A stretch of DNA of 64,000 nt from UMGS1532 sp045542355 (lineage in GTDB: Bacteria > Bacillota > Clostridia > Oscillospirales > Acutalibacteraceae), in contig JAZQKX010000031.1 of the NCBI GenBank assembly GCA_045542355.1, forward strand, positions 86,968 through 150,967, given 5' to 3'. Positions 50,632 through 58,179 of the stretch are shown here, piece after piece; position 1 is the stretch's first letter; every line of letters starts with the position of its first letter. The notes under the pieces are model-generated. The model did no database searches. It saw only the letters and a program-made list of their open reading frames with translations, and was not told the DNA's origin. Both the position numbers and the translations under genes were made by a program.

Positions 50632-51072
50632 ATGTTAAAAGGAATCCCCAAAATCTTGTCCCCTGAGCTTTTAAAGGTGCTTTGTGAGATGGGTCATAGC
50701 GACCGCCTTGTAATTGCAGACGGGAATTTTCCTGCAGAATCCATGGGCAGGAACACAATAGTTCTTCGTATGGACGGTCACGGAATTCCCGAAATATTAG
50801 ATGCCATATTGGAAGTTTTCCCGCTGGATACCTACACAGACAAGCCCGTTAATCTTATGGAGCTTATGCCCAGAGATGTGGGGAAAATAGCAACCCCCAT
50901 CTGGGATACCTACAAGGAAATCGTGGCTAAGCACGATGACCGTGGTGCAGATGCCGTTGGTAACATTGAGCGTTTTGCTTTCTATGAAGAAGCCAAAGAG
51001 GTATACTGCATAATCGCTACTGGTGAGTCAGCAGTCTATGCCAACATAATGCTTCAAAAGGGTGTAATATAA
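50632..51072 (+). CDS. fucU: L-fucose mutarotase (FucU/RbsD family)
   Basis: A 146-residue mutarotase that interconverts anomers of L-fucose, feeding the isomerase. It begins MLKGIPKILSPELLKVLCEM and has GHSDRLVIADGNFPAES with the catalytic-site His and Asp. The C-terminal region with a Tyr (YEEAKEVYCIIATGESAVYAN) is typical. ATG 50632 follows GAGGTG by 5 bases. Context with fucI favours FucU over RbsD. Confidence 0.92.
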   Translation: MLKGIPKILSPELLKVLCEMGHSDRLVIADGNFPAESMGRNTIVLRMDGHGIPEILDAILEVFPLDTYTDKPVNLMELMPRDVGKIATPIWDTYKEIVAKHDDRGADAVGNIERFAFYEEAKEVYCIIATGESAVYANIMLQKGVI

Positions 51073-51078
51073 TTATTA

Positions 51079-51114
51079 AAGGATGCAGTTCGCGTTGAAT
51101 TGTATCCTTTTTTT
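51079..51114 (+). terminator. fucU terminator
   Basis: A 13-bp stem (AAGGATGCAGTTC with GAATTGTATCCTT, two G-U pairs) followed by five further T. Confidence 0.85.
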
Positions 51115-51116
51115 GC

Positions 51117-51145
51117 TTGATTTAATTTAGTAATAGTCGTATAAT
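51117..51145 (+). promoter_or_regulatory. Promoter of the ABC exporter gene
   Basis: TTGATT, a 17-base spacer and perfect TATAAT, 33 bases before the ATG. Confidence 0.65.
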
Positions 51146-51178
51146 TAAATTGTAATCTTATCTAAAGGCGATGAACTT

Positions 51179-52942
51179 ATGGCAAACGAAAGACAATATA
51201 AATCAAGTGAGCTGTTAAGACGGTTTATGCCGTATTATAAAAAGTATATCCCAACCGTGGTGCTGGATTTGTTCTGTGCCGCTTTAACCACGATTTGTGA
51301 GATTATACTCCCCCTTATAATGCGGGAAATAACCGATGCGGGTATGGGTGGTTTTGCAACCCTGACAATAGGGTTCGTGGTGAGAATCGGTATTTTATAT
51401 CTTGTTCTGAGAATTATCGACTCCGCCGCGTATTACTATATGTCCTATATAGGGCACGTAATGGGAACAAAAATGGAAACCGATATGCGTCGTGATGCCT
51501 ACGCCCATCTGCACAAGCTTTCAGATACATACTTTAACAATACCAAGGTAGGTCAGATAATGGGTCGAATCACCAACGACCTTTTTGATGTTACCGAATT
51601 CTCTCACCATTGTCCTGAAGAGTTTTTCATCGCAGGAATCAAGGGCATCGTGTCCTTTATAATTCTTATTAACATTAATATTCCTCTTACTCTGCTTATC
51701 TTTATAATCATTCCAATAATGATTCTTATTTGCCGACGTCTCAACAAGCGTATGCGCGCCACATTCCGTGAACAACGCGCAATGGTGGGTGAGCTCAATG
51801 CACGTATAGAGGATTCTTTGCTTGGCCAAAAGGTTGTTAAAGCCTTTGCAAATGAGGATGTTGAGCAGGAAAAATTCAATATCGACAACAAAAAATTCTT
51901 TTCAATCAAGAAACGTTCCTATAAGTATATGGGCACCTTTGCCACCACAACAAGGCTTTTTGACGGTATTATGTATGCCGCCGTGGTGATAGCAGGTAGC
52001 ATATGTGCGATAAGAGGGGACATCACAGCGGGTGACCTTGTAGCATATCTTTTGTATGTAACTACTTTTATTGCCACCGTCCGAAGAATAATTGAGTTTT
52101 CCGAACAGTTCCAGCGAGGAATGACGGGCATCGAACGATTCCTGCAGATTATGGATGCAGATATTGAAATCTTTGACGAGCCCGATGCTGTGCCTCTCAA
52201 AAACCCACAAGGTAATATCCAATTTAAGGATGTGTCATTTGAATACACCGACGACCATAATAGGGTATTTACGGGCCTCAACCTCTCAATCAAAAGTGGC
52301 GAAAAGGTTGCATTCGTAGGTCCCTCAGGCGGCGGTAAAACCACCCTTTGCAATCTGATACCAAGATTTTATGATGTGACCTCAGGCGAAATCACTATTG
52401 ATGGAAAGAATATTAAGGAATATACCCTTAAAACCCTCAGAGATAATATCGGCATGGTTCAGCAGGATGTGTATCTGTTTTCTGGTACTGTCTATGAAAA
52501 TATCTCCTACGGTAAGCCTGGTGCCACTATGGAAGAGGTTGTAGAAGCCGCAAAAAAGGCTGGTGCTCACGAATTTGTATCAGCTCTCAAGGATGGCTAC
52601 GATACCTATGTAGGCGAGAGGGGAGTCAAGCTATCAGGCGGTCAGAAACAGCGCATAAGTATTGCCCGTGTATTCCTTAAAAATCCGCCCATTATTATCC
52701 TCGATGAAGCAACAAGTGCTCTTGATAACGAAAGCGAATACGCTGTTGCAAAATCCCTGTCCCGCCTTTCTGAGGGCAGAACAACTATCACCATTGCCCA
52801 CAGGCTTTCAACTATCCGTAATTCTGACAGGATAATGGTCCTCACCGATGAGGGGATTGTTGAAGAAGGCAATCATGACGAGTTGATAGAAAAGCGGGGA
52901 ATATACCACCACCTCTACCAAATGGCGAATGAATTCAAATAA
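51179..52942 (+). CDS. ABC exporter, fused permease and ATPase (MsbA/BmrA type)
   Basis: A 587-residue half-transporter that would act as a dimer. Six transmembrane helices (about 20-320) are followed by the nucleotide-binding domain. That domain has Walker A GPSGGGKTT, signature LSGGQKQR, Walker B IIILDEATSALD and the switch His in TIAHRLSTI. Such exporters move lipids, drugs or peptides. It is a single-gene transcript with its own promoter and terminator, so nothing nearby indicates the cargo. Confidence 0.93.
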   Translation: MANERQYKSSELLRRFMPYYKKYIPTVVLDLFCAALTTICEIILPLIMREITDAGMGGFATLTIGFVVRIGILYLVLRIIDSAAYYYMSYIGHVMGTKMETDMRRDAYAHLHKLSDTYFNNTKVGQIMGRITNDLFDVTEFSHHCPEEFFIAGIKGIVSFIILININIPLTLLIFIIIPIMILICRRLNKRMRATFREQRAMVGELNARIEDSLLGQKVVKAFANEDVEQEKFNIDNKKFFSIKKRSYKYMGTFATTTRLFDGIMYAAVVIAGSICAIRGDITAGDLVAYLLYVTTFIATVRRIIEFSEQFQRGMTGIERFLQIMDADIEIFDEPDAVPLKNPQGNIQFKDVSFEYTDDHNRVFTGLNLSIKSGEKVAFVGPSGGGKTTLCNLIPRFYDVTSGEITIDGKNIKEYTLKTLRDNIGMVQQDVYLFSGTVYENISYGKPGATMEEVVEAAKKAGAHEFVSALKDGYDTYVGERGVKLSGGQKQRISIARVFLKNPPIIILDEATSALDNESEYAVAKSLSRLSEGRTTITIAHRLSTIRNSDRIMVLTDEGIVEEGNHDELIEKRGIYHHLYQMANEFK

Positions 52943-52969
52943 ACAACAAAATAATGACTTTAACGTTAC

Positions 52970-52998
52970 CCCCACCCAGCACTATCGGGTGGGGTTTA
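52970..52998 (+). terminator. ABC exporter terminator
   Basis: An 8-bp GC stem (CCCCACCC with GGGTGGGG) and 9-base loop followed by TTTATTC. Confidence 0.7.
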
Positions 52999-53021
52999 TT
53001 CTTCGTATATGATAAAAATAT

Positions 53022-53235
53022 CACCCAGTTGGGTGCTTTATAACATGGGGGACACTCTGCGTTCCTTGATTTTTCTACTGCTCCGAGCAGTCACGAAAAA
53101 TCTGCGGTACTCGAGACTCGGGCAGACAGCCCCGCCTCTCGCGGCGGCGCGGCTGCTTCGACAAACCAGGGGATTCGTCATTAACCCCCTCTACCAAATA
53201 AAAACAGCACCCTGTTGGGTGCTGTTTTTATTTGG
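53022..53235. repeat. GC-rich structured element bounded by copies of a palindrome
   Basis: Between the exporter and the accessory genes lies about 210 bases that is GC-rich in the middle, unlike its flanks. It is framed by two similar palindromes, CACCC-AGTT-GGGTGCT (53022-53037) and CACCC-TGTT-GGGTGCT (53208-53223). Inside is a stem GATTTTTC/GAAAAATC (53068-53102) with a nested CTGCT/AGCAG hairpin. Open frames across it read as low-quality protein, and I do not call a gene. It looks like a small non-coding repeat or MITE-like element; copies elsewhere in the genome would confirm that. Confidence 0.45.
53194..53235. terminator. Perfect 19-bp palindrome, strong bidirectional terminator-like
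   Basis: CCAAATAAAAACAGCACCC pairs perfectly with its complement 4 bases later (loop TGTT). The AT-rich outer half gives U-rich 3' ends on both strands. It lies about 65 bases beyond the GNAT gene stop on the minus strand. Confidence 0.6.
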
Positions 53236-53299
53236 AAAGGGTGCACAAATCCGAACCTTTTTGAATTTTTGACCTATATGTTCGAACCACTACATATTT

Positions 53300-53722
53300 T
53301 TATTTGTAATTTAAAGTACATACATATCTACTATATGAAACATTAGATTTTGAAACAATCTTTTCCTCTATATCAAAACCACATTTTTTATAAAACATAA
53401 CAGCATCACTATCGGTTTCGGCAATAATAAGTTTTTGGCTTTTATCTTTTACATAATCTATAAGTTTCGTTCCAATATCCGAATGTCTTTCTTTAGTATC
53501 AACTGCTATTCCAATAATTTCTACAGTTTTATCAGTTTCTTGTATGGATATTATGCCAATGATTTTTTGGTTTGAAAAATATCCGTACACAGAAACAGAA
53601 GAATCATTTTGCATTTGTTCTGCTTTAATCTTAAATTTATCGAAAGTAGGCTCAAACATACAGGCTGAATATATATCATAGATTTCTTTAGCACACAAAA
53701 AGTCTTTAATGTTTTTTATCAT
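53300..53722 (-). CDS. GNAT family N-acetyltransferase
   Basis: A 140-residue acetyltransferase with the GNAT core. Beta strands appear in VYGYFSNQKIIGIISI. Motif A (IIGIAVDTKERHSDIGTKLI) has a variant acetyl-CoA loop, ERHSDIG, in place of the usual Q/RxxGxG/A. Motif B is the typical ending MFYKKCGFDIEE. The substrate is unknown. Its ATG overlaps the TGA of the four-helix-bundle gene (ATGA), so the two are translationally coupled. The gene is AT-rich compared with the core genome, suggesting it was acquired. A toxin-like or antibiotic-modifying role is possible but not shown. Confidence 0.82.
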   Translation of the reverse strand: MIKNIKDFLCAKEIYDIYSACMFEPTFDKFKIKAEQMQNDSSVSVYGYFSNQKIIGIISIQETDKTVEIIGIAVDTKERHSDIGTKLIDYVKDKSQKLIIAETDSDAVMFYKKCGFDIEEKIVSKSNVSYSRYVCTLNYK

Positions 53723-54066
53723 TTGTTATTTTCCTTTGCTGTATTGATAGAAGCAATTAAAATTCTGCGTATTGTACCGCATTGATTATATATTTCTTTT
53801 GCAATTTCTTTATCTATTAACTCAGACTTTACAAATAATTCAAGCCAATATTCAGTCTCATAACATTTTTTAAGAGATATTTGAAGTTTAGCAACAAAAT
53901 CGGGTTTACCGTGAGCATAATTTGCTTCGTGAATGTTTGCACCAATAGAAGTTGCAGAACGCTCTAATTGATTAACGAGTGAGTAATGTCCTTTTATGTT
54001 TTCACAAAGTTTTATAACTTTTACAGAAAAGTCCATTGATAAATCCACAAGTTTATTTTCTTTCAA
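53719..54066 (-). CDS. Four-helix-bundle protein (23S rRNA-intervening-sequence / Avd-like)
   Basis: A 115-residue protein of the S23/IVP four-helix family. The signature LERSATSIGANIHEANYAHG near residues 42-61, then ISLKKCYETEYWLELF, is diagnostic. Relatives are encoded within 23S rRNA intervening sequences or accompany diversity-generating retroelements; neither context is present. The start is TTG 54066, 6 bases after AGAGGTGAT. An in-frame ATG 21 bases earlier falls inside the -10 box. It is coupled to the GNAT gene by a 4-base overlap, and its promoter touches the hairpin array. Confidence 0.8.
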   Translation of the reverse strand: MKENKLVDLSMDFSVKVIKLCENIKGHYSLVNQLERSATSIGANIHEANYAHGKPDFVAKLQISLKKCYETEYWLELFVKSELIDKEIAKEIYNQCGTIRRILIASINTAKENNK

Positions 54067-54085
54067 GAATATCACCTCTGCAAAC

Positions 54086-54094
54086 ATTATAACA
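54086..54094 (-). promoter_or_regulatory. Extended -10 promoter of the four-helix-bundle gene
   Basis: On the minus strand: TGTTATAAT, an extended -10. The expected -35 position falls on the first hairpin of the array, with no good -35 match, so the hairpin may influence this promoter. Confidence 0.5.
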
Positions 54095-54100
54095 TATTGA

Positions 54101-54270
54101 ATGAAATATTGCTACGCAATATGAAATAATCCTAACGGATTATGAAATTTTCTGCTAACGCAGAAAGTAAAATAAAATTCGCCTCTTAAACATTTGCGAA
54201 GCAAATATTTCATAGCGAAGCTATTTCATATTACAAAGTAATATTTCACTCGCCGCAAGGCGAATTTCAT
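54101..54270. repeat. Array of seven short hairpins with inverting ATGAAAT/ATTTCAT linkers
   Basis: Seven different small palindromes: ATATTGC-TAC-GCAATAT (54106-54122), ATAATCC-TAAC-GGATTAT (54126), TTTCTGC-TAAC-GCAGAAA (54149), ATTTGC-GAA-GCAAAT (54192), ATAGC-GAA-GCTAT (54212), ATATTAC-AAA-GTAATAT (54228), TCGCC-GCAA-GGCGA (54250). The first three are joined by ATGAAAT, the last four by ATTTCAT/ATTTCAC, its reverse complement. AAATTCGCC at 54175-54183 also complements GGCGAATTT at 54259-54267. Stem sequences differ while linkers and loop size are kept. Not a CRISPR: no constant repeat, and the spacing is too short. Confidence 0.65.
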
Positions 54271-54272
54271 TG

Positions 54273-54303
54273 AAAAAAGCACCGACAAAGTCGATGCTTT
54301 TTT
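54273..54303 (-). terminator. tRNA-Ser terminator
   Basis: On the minus strand, AAAAAAGCATCGAC pairs with GTCGGTGCTTTTTT around TTT with one mismatch, one base beyond the tRNA 3' end. Confidence 0.8.
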
Positions 54304-54304
54304 C

Positions 54305-54396
54305 TGGCGGAGAGAGGGGGATTCGAACCCCCGAACGGGTTTAAGCCGTTACACGATTTCCAATCGTGCGCCTTAGACCAACTCAGCCATCTCTCC
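54305..54396 (-). tRNA. tRNA-Ser (anticodon GGA)
   Basis: 92 bases on the minus strand with the long variable arm of class II tRNAs. The acceptor is GGAGAGA/TCTCTCC, and the anticodon stem CACGA/TCGTG carries loop TTGGAAA, anticodon GGA. The T-loop is TTCGAAT, the discriminator is G, and CCA is encoded. An accessory island (hairpin array, four-helix protein, GNAT) lies directly at its 3' side, the usual side for integration at tRNA genes. Confidence 0.97.
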
Positions 54397-54463
54397 ATAG
54401 CCGACTATGTTAGTATAATAGATATCTTAGAAAAAATCAAGTCTTTTTTAAAAAATATTTAAA

Positions 54464-55051
54464 TTATTTATCTGGGAACGGAATGTCATTCTCGTCATAG
54501 TTAAATTTATTGTGGGTAAGCAATTCCGCAACACCTAAATAAATCTTTTCGGGCGAGTCCCAGAATATATTTTTCGCATTTTGCGCCAATTCAAAATTGG
54601 GGAGATTAAGCTTAACCGTCAGCATTTCTTTTTCACCCTCTAAAATAGAGCAGGTTAGAATATATTCGCCCTTTTCGGTTTGCTCAACATTAACCCTTGT
54701 TTCTTCCTGATGCTTCTTTCTACGAAGCATTTTAACTGTTGCTATGTAGGCTCTTTTTCTGATTTGCGTCGGGATATTTTCTTTAAGCTCATGTATTGTG
54801 CTTTTGCCAGTTGGAGTCAGGGAAAACAGTCCGTGCTCTACCTCGACTATAAGTTCTTTTCTTGTGAGGTCGGTAAATGCCTCTGCCAATTCAAAATAGT
54901 TTGCAATGCCTTCGGCGTGCATTTCATCGCAGAAATCGTTGCGGTTTAAGGGCTTCTCCATGTTGTTGATTATATAGCAAATGAGCAGTTTAATATTCTC
55001 TTTTGTAACAATGCCGCCGTATACACCTGCATCCAATGCATCAAATTCCAT
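54464..55051 (-). CDS. DUF4364 family winged-helix protein
   Basis: A 195-residue protein of the DUF4364 type found widely in Clostridia; function unknown. The N-terminal part (about 15-95) reads as a winged-helix DNA-binding domain with VTKENIKLLICYIINNMEKP and later GLFSLTPTGKSTIHEL. The C-terminal part is a beta domain. Its ATG follows GGAG by 9 bases. It is probably a transcriptional regulator; no target is visible. It lies between Tex and tRNA-Ser on the same strand. Confidence 0.8.
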   Translation of the reverse strand: MEFDALDAGVYGGIVTKENIKLLICYIINNMEKPLNRNDFCDEMHAEGIANYFELAEAFTDLTRKELIVEVEHGLFSLTPTGKSTIHELKENIPTQIRKRAYIATVKMLRRKKHQEETRVNVEQTEKGEYILTCSILEGEKEMLTVKLNLPNFELAQNAKNIFWDSPEKIYLGVAELLTHNKFNYDENDIPFPDK

Positions 55052-55083
55052 ATTCCACTGCTCCTTTCTTAATATAGTAAACT

Positions 55084-55111
55084 ACAGACGGCACAAAACT
55101 GTACCGTCTGT
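55084..55111 (-). terminator. Hairpin after tex
   Basis: ACAGACGG/CCGTCTGT, an 8-bp stem, between tex and the DUF4364 gene. The T-run is poor on both strands, so it may only stabilise the mRNA end. Confidence 0.45.
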
Positions 55112-55141
55112 AAATCATTATACACTATTGTTTTCGGTTTT

Positions 55142-57265
55142 TCAACTATTTGTTTCTTTCATCGACAAACCGATTCGTTTTTTCTTGATATCAACGCTAA
55201 TTACCTTTACCTTTACAATATCTCCAACCTTAACAACTTCTGATGGGTGCTTAACAAAGCGGTTGCAAAGCTGAGAAATATGCACTAGCCCGTCTTCATG
55301 CACACCGATATCAACGAAAGCACCGAAATCTATAACATTTCTTATAGTACCCGTAAGCTCCATACCCTCTTTCAGGTCCTCAATTCCGAGTAAATCTTTT
55401 TTGAGTGTAGGCTTAGGTAACTCGTCGCGGGGGTCACGACCGGGTTTCTGTAATTCCTCAATAATATCATTCAGCGTTGGAACACCTAAACCAAGTTTTT
55501 GGGCAGTGGCCTCTTTGCCGTTGGCTTCGATATAAACCTTTATTTTATCTATTCCACCGGCTAATTCTATAAGCTCCGTAGCGGGTTTATAGCTTTCGGG
55601 ATGCACAGATGTCTTATCTAGTATGTTGTCGCTTTCATTTATTCTTAAAAAACCTGCGCATTGCTGGAAAGCTTTAGGTCCCAGTTTGCTGACCTTTAAA
55701 AGCTGATTTCTGTTTTCGAAACCGCCATTTTCACTGCGAAATTTTACAATATTTCCCGCAACAGCTGAGCTGATACCCGCTACCCTCGAAAGCAGAGAAA
55801 CCGATGCGGTGTTAAGGTCGACACCAACCATATTAACACACTGCTCAACCACTCCGTCCAAAGCTTCGCTGAGTCTTGCCTGAGGCATATCGTGCTGATA
55901 CTGTCCCACACCTATGGCTTTAGGGTCAATTTTCACAAGCTCAGATAGTGGGTCCTCAAGACGACGGGCTATAGAAACCGCCGAACGAAGAGAAACATCA
56001 AACTGGGGGAATTCAGATGCGGCGAGTTTGGATGCCGAATAGACCGAAGCTCCCGCTTCACTCACGATCATATATCCAACATCAAGTCCATTATCCTTAA
56101 TAAGGTCGGATGCAAAAATCTCAGTTTCGTGGGAAGCTGTTCCGTTACCTATGGCAAACACTGTGACGTTATGCTTTTTAACCAGCGACAGCACAGTTTT
56201 CTTTGCTTCTTCTATCTTGTTGTGAGGGGGGACAGGGTAAATAACACCCGTATCTAAAACGTCGCCCTTATGGTCAATAACCGCTAATTTACAGCCTGTT
56301 CTGTAGCCGGGGTCAAAGCCAAGCACGGTTTCGCCTTTGAGGGGCGGTTGCATGAGAAGCTGGTGAAGATTGTCGCCAAACACCTTGATTGCCGATTCTG
56401 AAGCGCGGGTTGTCAGGTCGTTTCTTATTTCTCTCTCGATTGAAGGGAAAATCAGTCTGGTATATGAATCTGCCGCGGCAGATTTTACATATTCTGCCGC
56501 GGGACCGTCCTTAACATATAATTTATAGATTATCTCCACCGCACGGTCCTTGTCGTATTCAATGCTGACCTTTAGAGCATCTTCTTTTTCACCGCGGTTT
56601 ATAGCAAGTATTCTATGGTTAGCTATTGTTTTTACAGGCTCCGAAAATTCCTTGTACATAGCATATACCGTGTCGTCAATATTTTCGTCGGCGCCAACCG
56701 ATGAAATTCTACCGTAAGCGGTCAGTACATTTCTCAATCTTTTGCGAAGCTCGGCATCAAAGGAGATATCTTCCGCAATGATATCCATAGCTCCCGCAAG
56801 TGCCGTTTCTACATCGGGCACTTCGTCTGTTATAAAATCCTCTGCCGCGGCTTTGGGGTCGGTGCCTAAGTTCTGTGCTATTATAAGCTCTGCCAAAGGC
56901 TCAAGTCCGTGCTCACGGGCAACCGATGCTCTGGTCTTCCTTTTTGGACGGAAGGGGAGATATATGTCTTGCAGCTCAGACATTGTGGCGGCATTGTCAA
57001 GAGCAACGCTTAACTCCTCGGTCATTTTACCCGCTTCCTCAATAACCGCGCGAATTCTTTCCCTTTCTTCTTCGAGACCTCTTAAATATTGAAGTCTGTC
57101 GTTAAGTTCGCGGAGAATCTGGTCATCCATGCTGTTTGTTACTTCTTTGCGGTAACGCGCGATAAAGGGAATGGTGTTTCCCTCGTCGATAAGCTTTATG
57201 GTATTTTCCAATATAGTGTTCTTTATATTGAATTCTTTAGATAGGGTGTTGATAATCTTTTCCAT
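55142..57265 (-). CDS. tex: Tex-like RNA-binding transcription accessory protein
   Basis: A 707-residue Tex protein, a nucleic-acid-binding factor tied to transcription. It has an N-terminal helical domain with FIARYRKEVTNSMDDQILRE, then a YqgF/RNase H-like domain (about 320-450) with VLGFDPGYRTGCKLAVID. Helix-hairpin-helix motifs follow (about 480-560), and a C-terminal S1 domain starts near residue 632 (GMELTGTIRNVIDFGAFVDI). Slightly shorter than the usual 715-775. It stands apart from the DtxR-type gene upstream, separated by a hairpin. Confidence 0.95.
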   Translation of the reverse strand: MEKIINTLSKEFNIKNTILENTIKLIDEGNTIPFIARYRKEVTNSMDDQILRELNDRLQYLRGLEEERERIRAVIEEAGKMTEELSVALDNAATMSELQDIYLPFRPKRKTRASVAREHGLEPLAELIIAQNLGTDPKAAAEDFITDEVPDVETALAGAMDIIAEDISFDAELRKRLRNVLTAYGRISSVGADENIDDTVYAMYKEFSEPVKTIANHRILAINRGEKEDALKVSIEYDKDRAVEIIYKLYVKDGPAAEYVKSAAADSYTRLIFPSIEREIRNDLTTRASESAIKVFGDNLHQLLMQPPLKGETVLGFDPGYRTGCKLAVIDHKGDVLDTGVIYPVPPHNKIEEAKKTVLSLVKKHNVTVFAIGNGTASHETEIFASDLIKDNGLDVGYMIVSEAGASVYSASKLAASEFPQFDVSLRSAVSIARRLEDPLSELVKIDPKAIGVGQYQHDMPQARLSEALDGVVEQCVNMVGVDLNTASVSLLSRVAGISSAVAGNIVKFRSENGGFENRNQLLKVSKLGPKAFQQCAGFLRINESDNILDKTSVHPESYKPATELIELAGGIDKIKVYIEANGKEATAQKLGLGVPTLNDIIEELQKPGRDPRDELPKPTLKKDLLGIEDLKEGMELTGTIRNVIDFGAFVDIGVHEDGLVHISQLCNRFVKHPSEVVKVGDIVKVKVISVDIKKKRIGLSMKETNS

Positions 57266-57290
57266 TGATATCTCCGTTTCTTTTTAATAA

Positions 57291-57326
57291 ACAGCAGAGA
57301 ATCAAATTTTTAAGATTCTCCGCTGT
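57291..57326 (-). terminator. Terminator-like hairpin after the DtxR-type gene
   Basis: ACAGC-A-GAGAATC pairs with GATTCTC-C-GCTGT around 10 bases. On the minus strand it is followed by an interrupted T-run. Confidence 0.5.
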
Positions 57327-57335
57327 AAATTCATA

Positions 57336-57701
57336 TTATTTATTTTCCAGATAGTTTTTCATAGCGTCAAACGAGGCTTCACTTATTACGTGCTCGATTC
57401 GACAGGCGTCCTCAGATGCGGTTTTCTCGTCTACACCGAGCGCCATCAGCACCTTCGTTAGAACAGTGTGCCGTTCGAAAATTTTGTTTGCAAGGTTTGT
57501 CCCCGCTTCGGTCAAAGTGATGTATCCATCCTTATCCACAACAATATATCCGTTCTTCTTGAGTATCCCAACTCCGCGGCTTACGCTGGGTTTAGAATAG
57601 TTCATGTACTCCGCAACATCTATTGAGCGCACAGCAGGTTTTGAGTTGCAAAGAACATATATTGATTCGAGATACATTTCTCCTGATTCTTTTAAAGGCA
57701 T
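57336..57701 (-). CDS. DtxR/MntR family metal-dependent repressor
   Basis: A 121-residue regulator lacking the C-terminal SH3 domain, as in MntR-like members. The winged helix-turn-helix (about 20-65) includes VAEYMNYSKPSVSRGVGILK. The dimerisation domain has metal-ligand candidates in ERHTVLTKVLMALGV and DACRIEHVISE, with His and Glu at the expected places. It is divergent from feoA-feoB, and GTTAGC-N4-GCTAAC palindromes lie at their promoter, so ferrous iron is the most likely co-repressor. Manganese cannot be excluded. Confidence 0.9.
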   Translation of the reverse strand: MPLKESGEMYLESIYVLCNSKPAVRSIDVAEYMNYSKPSVSRGVGILKKNGYIVVDKDGYITLTEAGTNLANKIFERHTVLTKVLMALGVDEKTASEDACRIEHVISEASFDAMKNYLENK

Positions 57702-57813
57702 AGTACATGCTCCTTGTTTATAAATTCAGCATAAATATTTCTATACTATTTTAGCATATTTTATTTAAAAAATCAATATTTGCCAAAATTTGAAAAATTT
57801 TTCAGAATAATGC

Positions 57814-57842
57814 TTGACAACAATGTTTTGAGGAGGTATAAT
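57814..57842 (+). promoter_or_regulatory. feo operon promoter
   Basis: Perfect TTGACA, a 17-base spacer, perfect TATAAT. Such a strong promoter fits control by a repressor bound just downstream. Confidence 0.85.
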
Positions 57843-57849
57843 GTATGAG

Positions 57850-57865
57850 GTTAGCAAAGGCTAAC
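57850..57865 (+). promoter_or_regulatory. DtxR-type operator 1
   Basis: GTTAGC-AAAG-GCTAAC, a perfect 6-4-6 palindrome starting 8 bases after the -10 box, over the transcription start. It resembles DtxR/IdeR boxes (TTAGGTTAGCCTAACC types). Confidence 0.75.
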
Positions 57866-57883
57866 TAGATTCTTTGATTATTG

Positions 57884-57899
57884 GTTAGCAGTTGCTAAT
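57884..57899 (+). promoter_or_regulatory. DtxR-type operator 2
   Basis: GTTAGC-AGTT-GCTAAT, 34 bases downstream of operator 1 and before the feoA start; one mismatch from the palindrome. Confidence 0.65.
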
Positions 57900-57924
57900 T
57901 GAATGCTTAAGCGGTGATTTAGGA

Positions 57925-58140
57925 ATGACTTTAAAAGAAGCTATTGAAGGAAAAGAATATGTAATCGAAAGAATAGAAACCGACGATGAGGAGTTAGACG
58001 CTTTCTTGTTTTCCCTCGGTTGCTATAGCGGAGAGGTAATAACCGTCGTATCTCATTTAAAGGGCAGTTGTGTTGTGTCAATAAAGGACGCTCGCTACAA
58101 TATCGATAATCAACTGGCTGATGTTATAACGGTTTTTTAA
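57925..58140 (+). CDS. feoA: Ferrous iron transport protein A
   Basis: A 71-residue SH3-like protein that supports FeoB in ferrous iron uptake. It begins MTLKEAIEGKEYVIERIE and has LFSLGCYSGEVITVVSHLKG, the family's central strands. ATG 57925 gives the normal FeoA length with GGTG 8 bases upstream; an earlier in-frame TTG at 57892 lies inside operator 2 and is unlikely. feoB follows after 115 bases, which contain a third operator-like palindrome. Confidence 0.88.
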   Translation: MTLKEAIEGKEYVIERIETDDEELDAFLFSLGCYSGEVITVVSHLKGSCVVSIKDARYNIDNQLADVITVF

Positions 58141-58179
58141 TCAGCAGATTTTACATCAGCCGATTATTTTTATAGGTGA

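Noticed and set aside
53009..53272. An 87-codon + strand open frame over the GC-rich element
   Set aside because: No ribosome site, it crosses two terminator-like palindromes, and the residues look like translated repeat DNA.
53300..54066. A complete diversity-generating retroelement built on the Avd-like protein
   Set aside because: No reverse transcriptase, template repeat or variable repeat was found in the window.
54101..54270. The hairpin array as a CRISPR array
   Set aside because: Units are about 20 bases, there is no constant 24-40 base repeat, the stems vary, and no cas gene is nearby.
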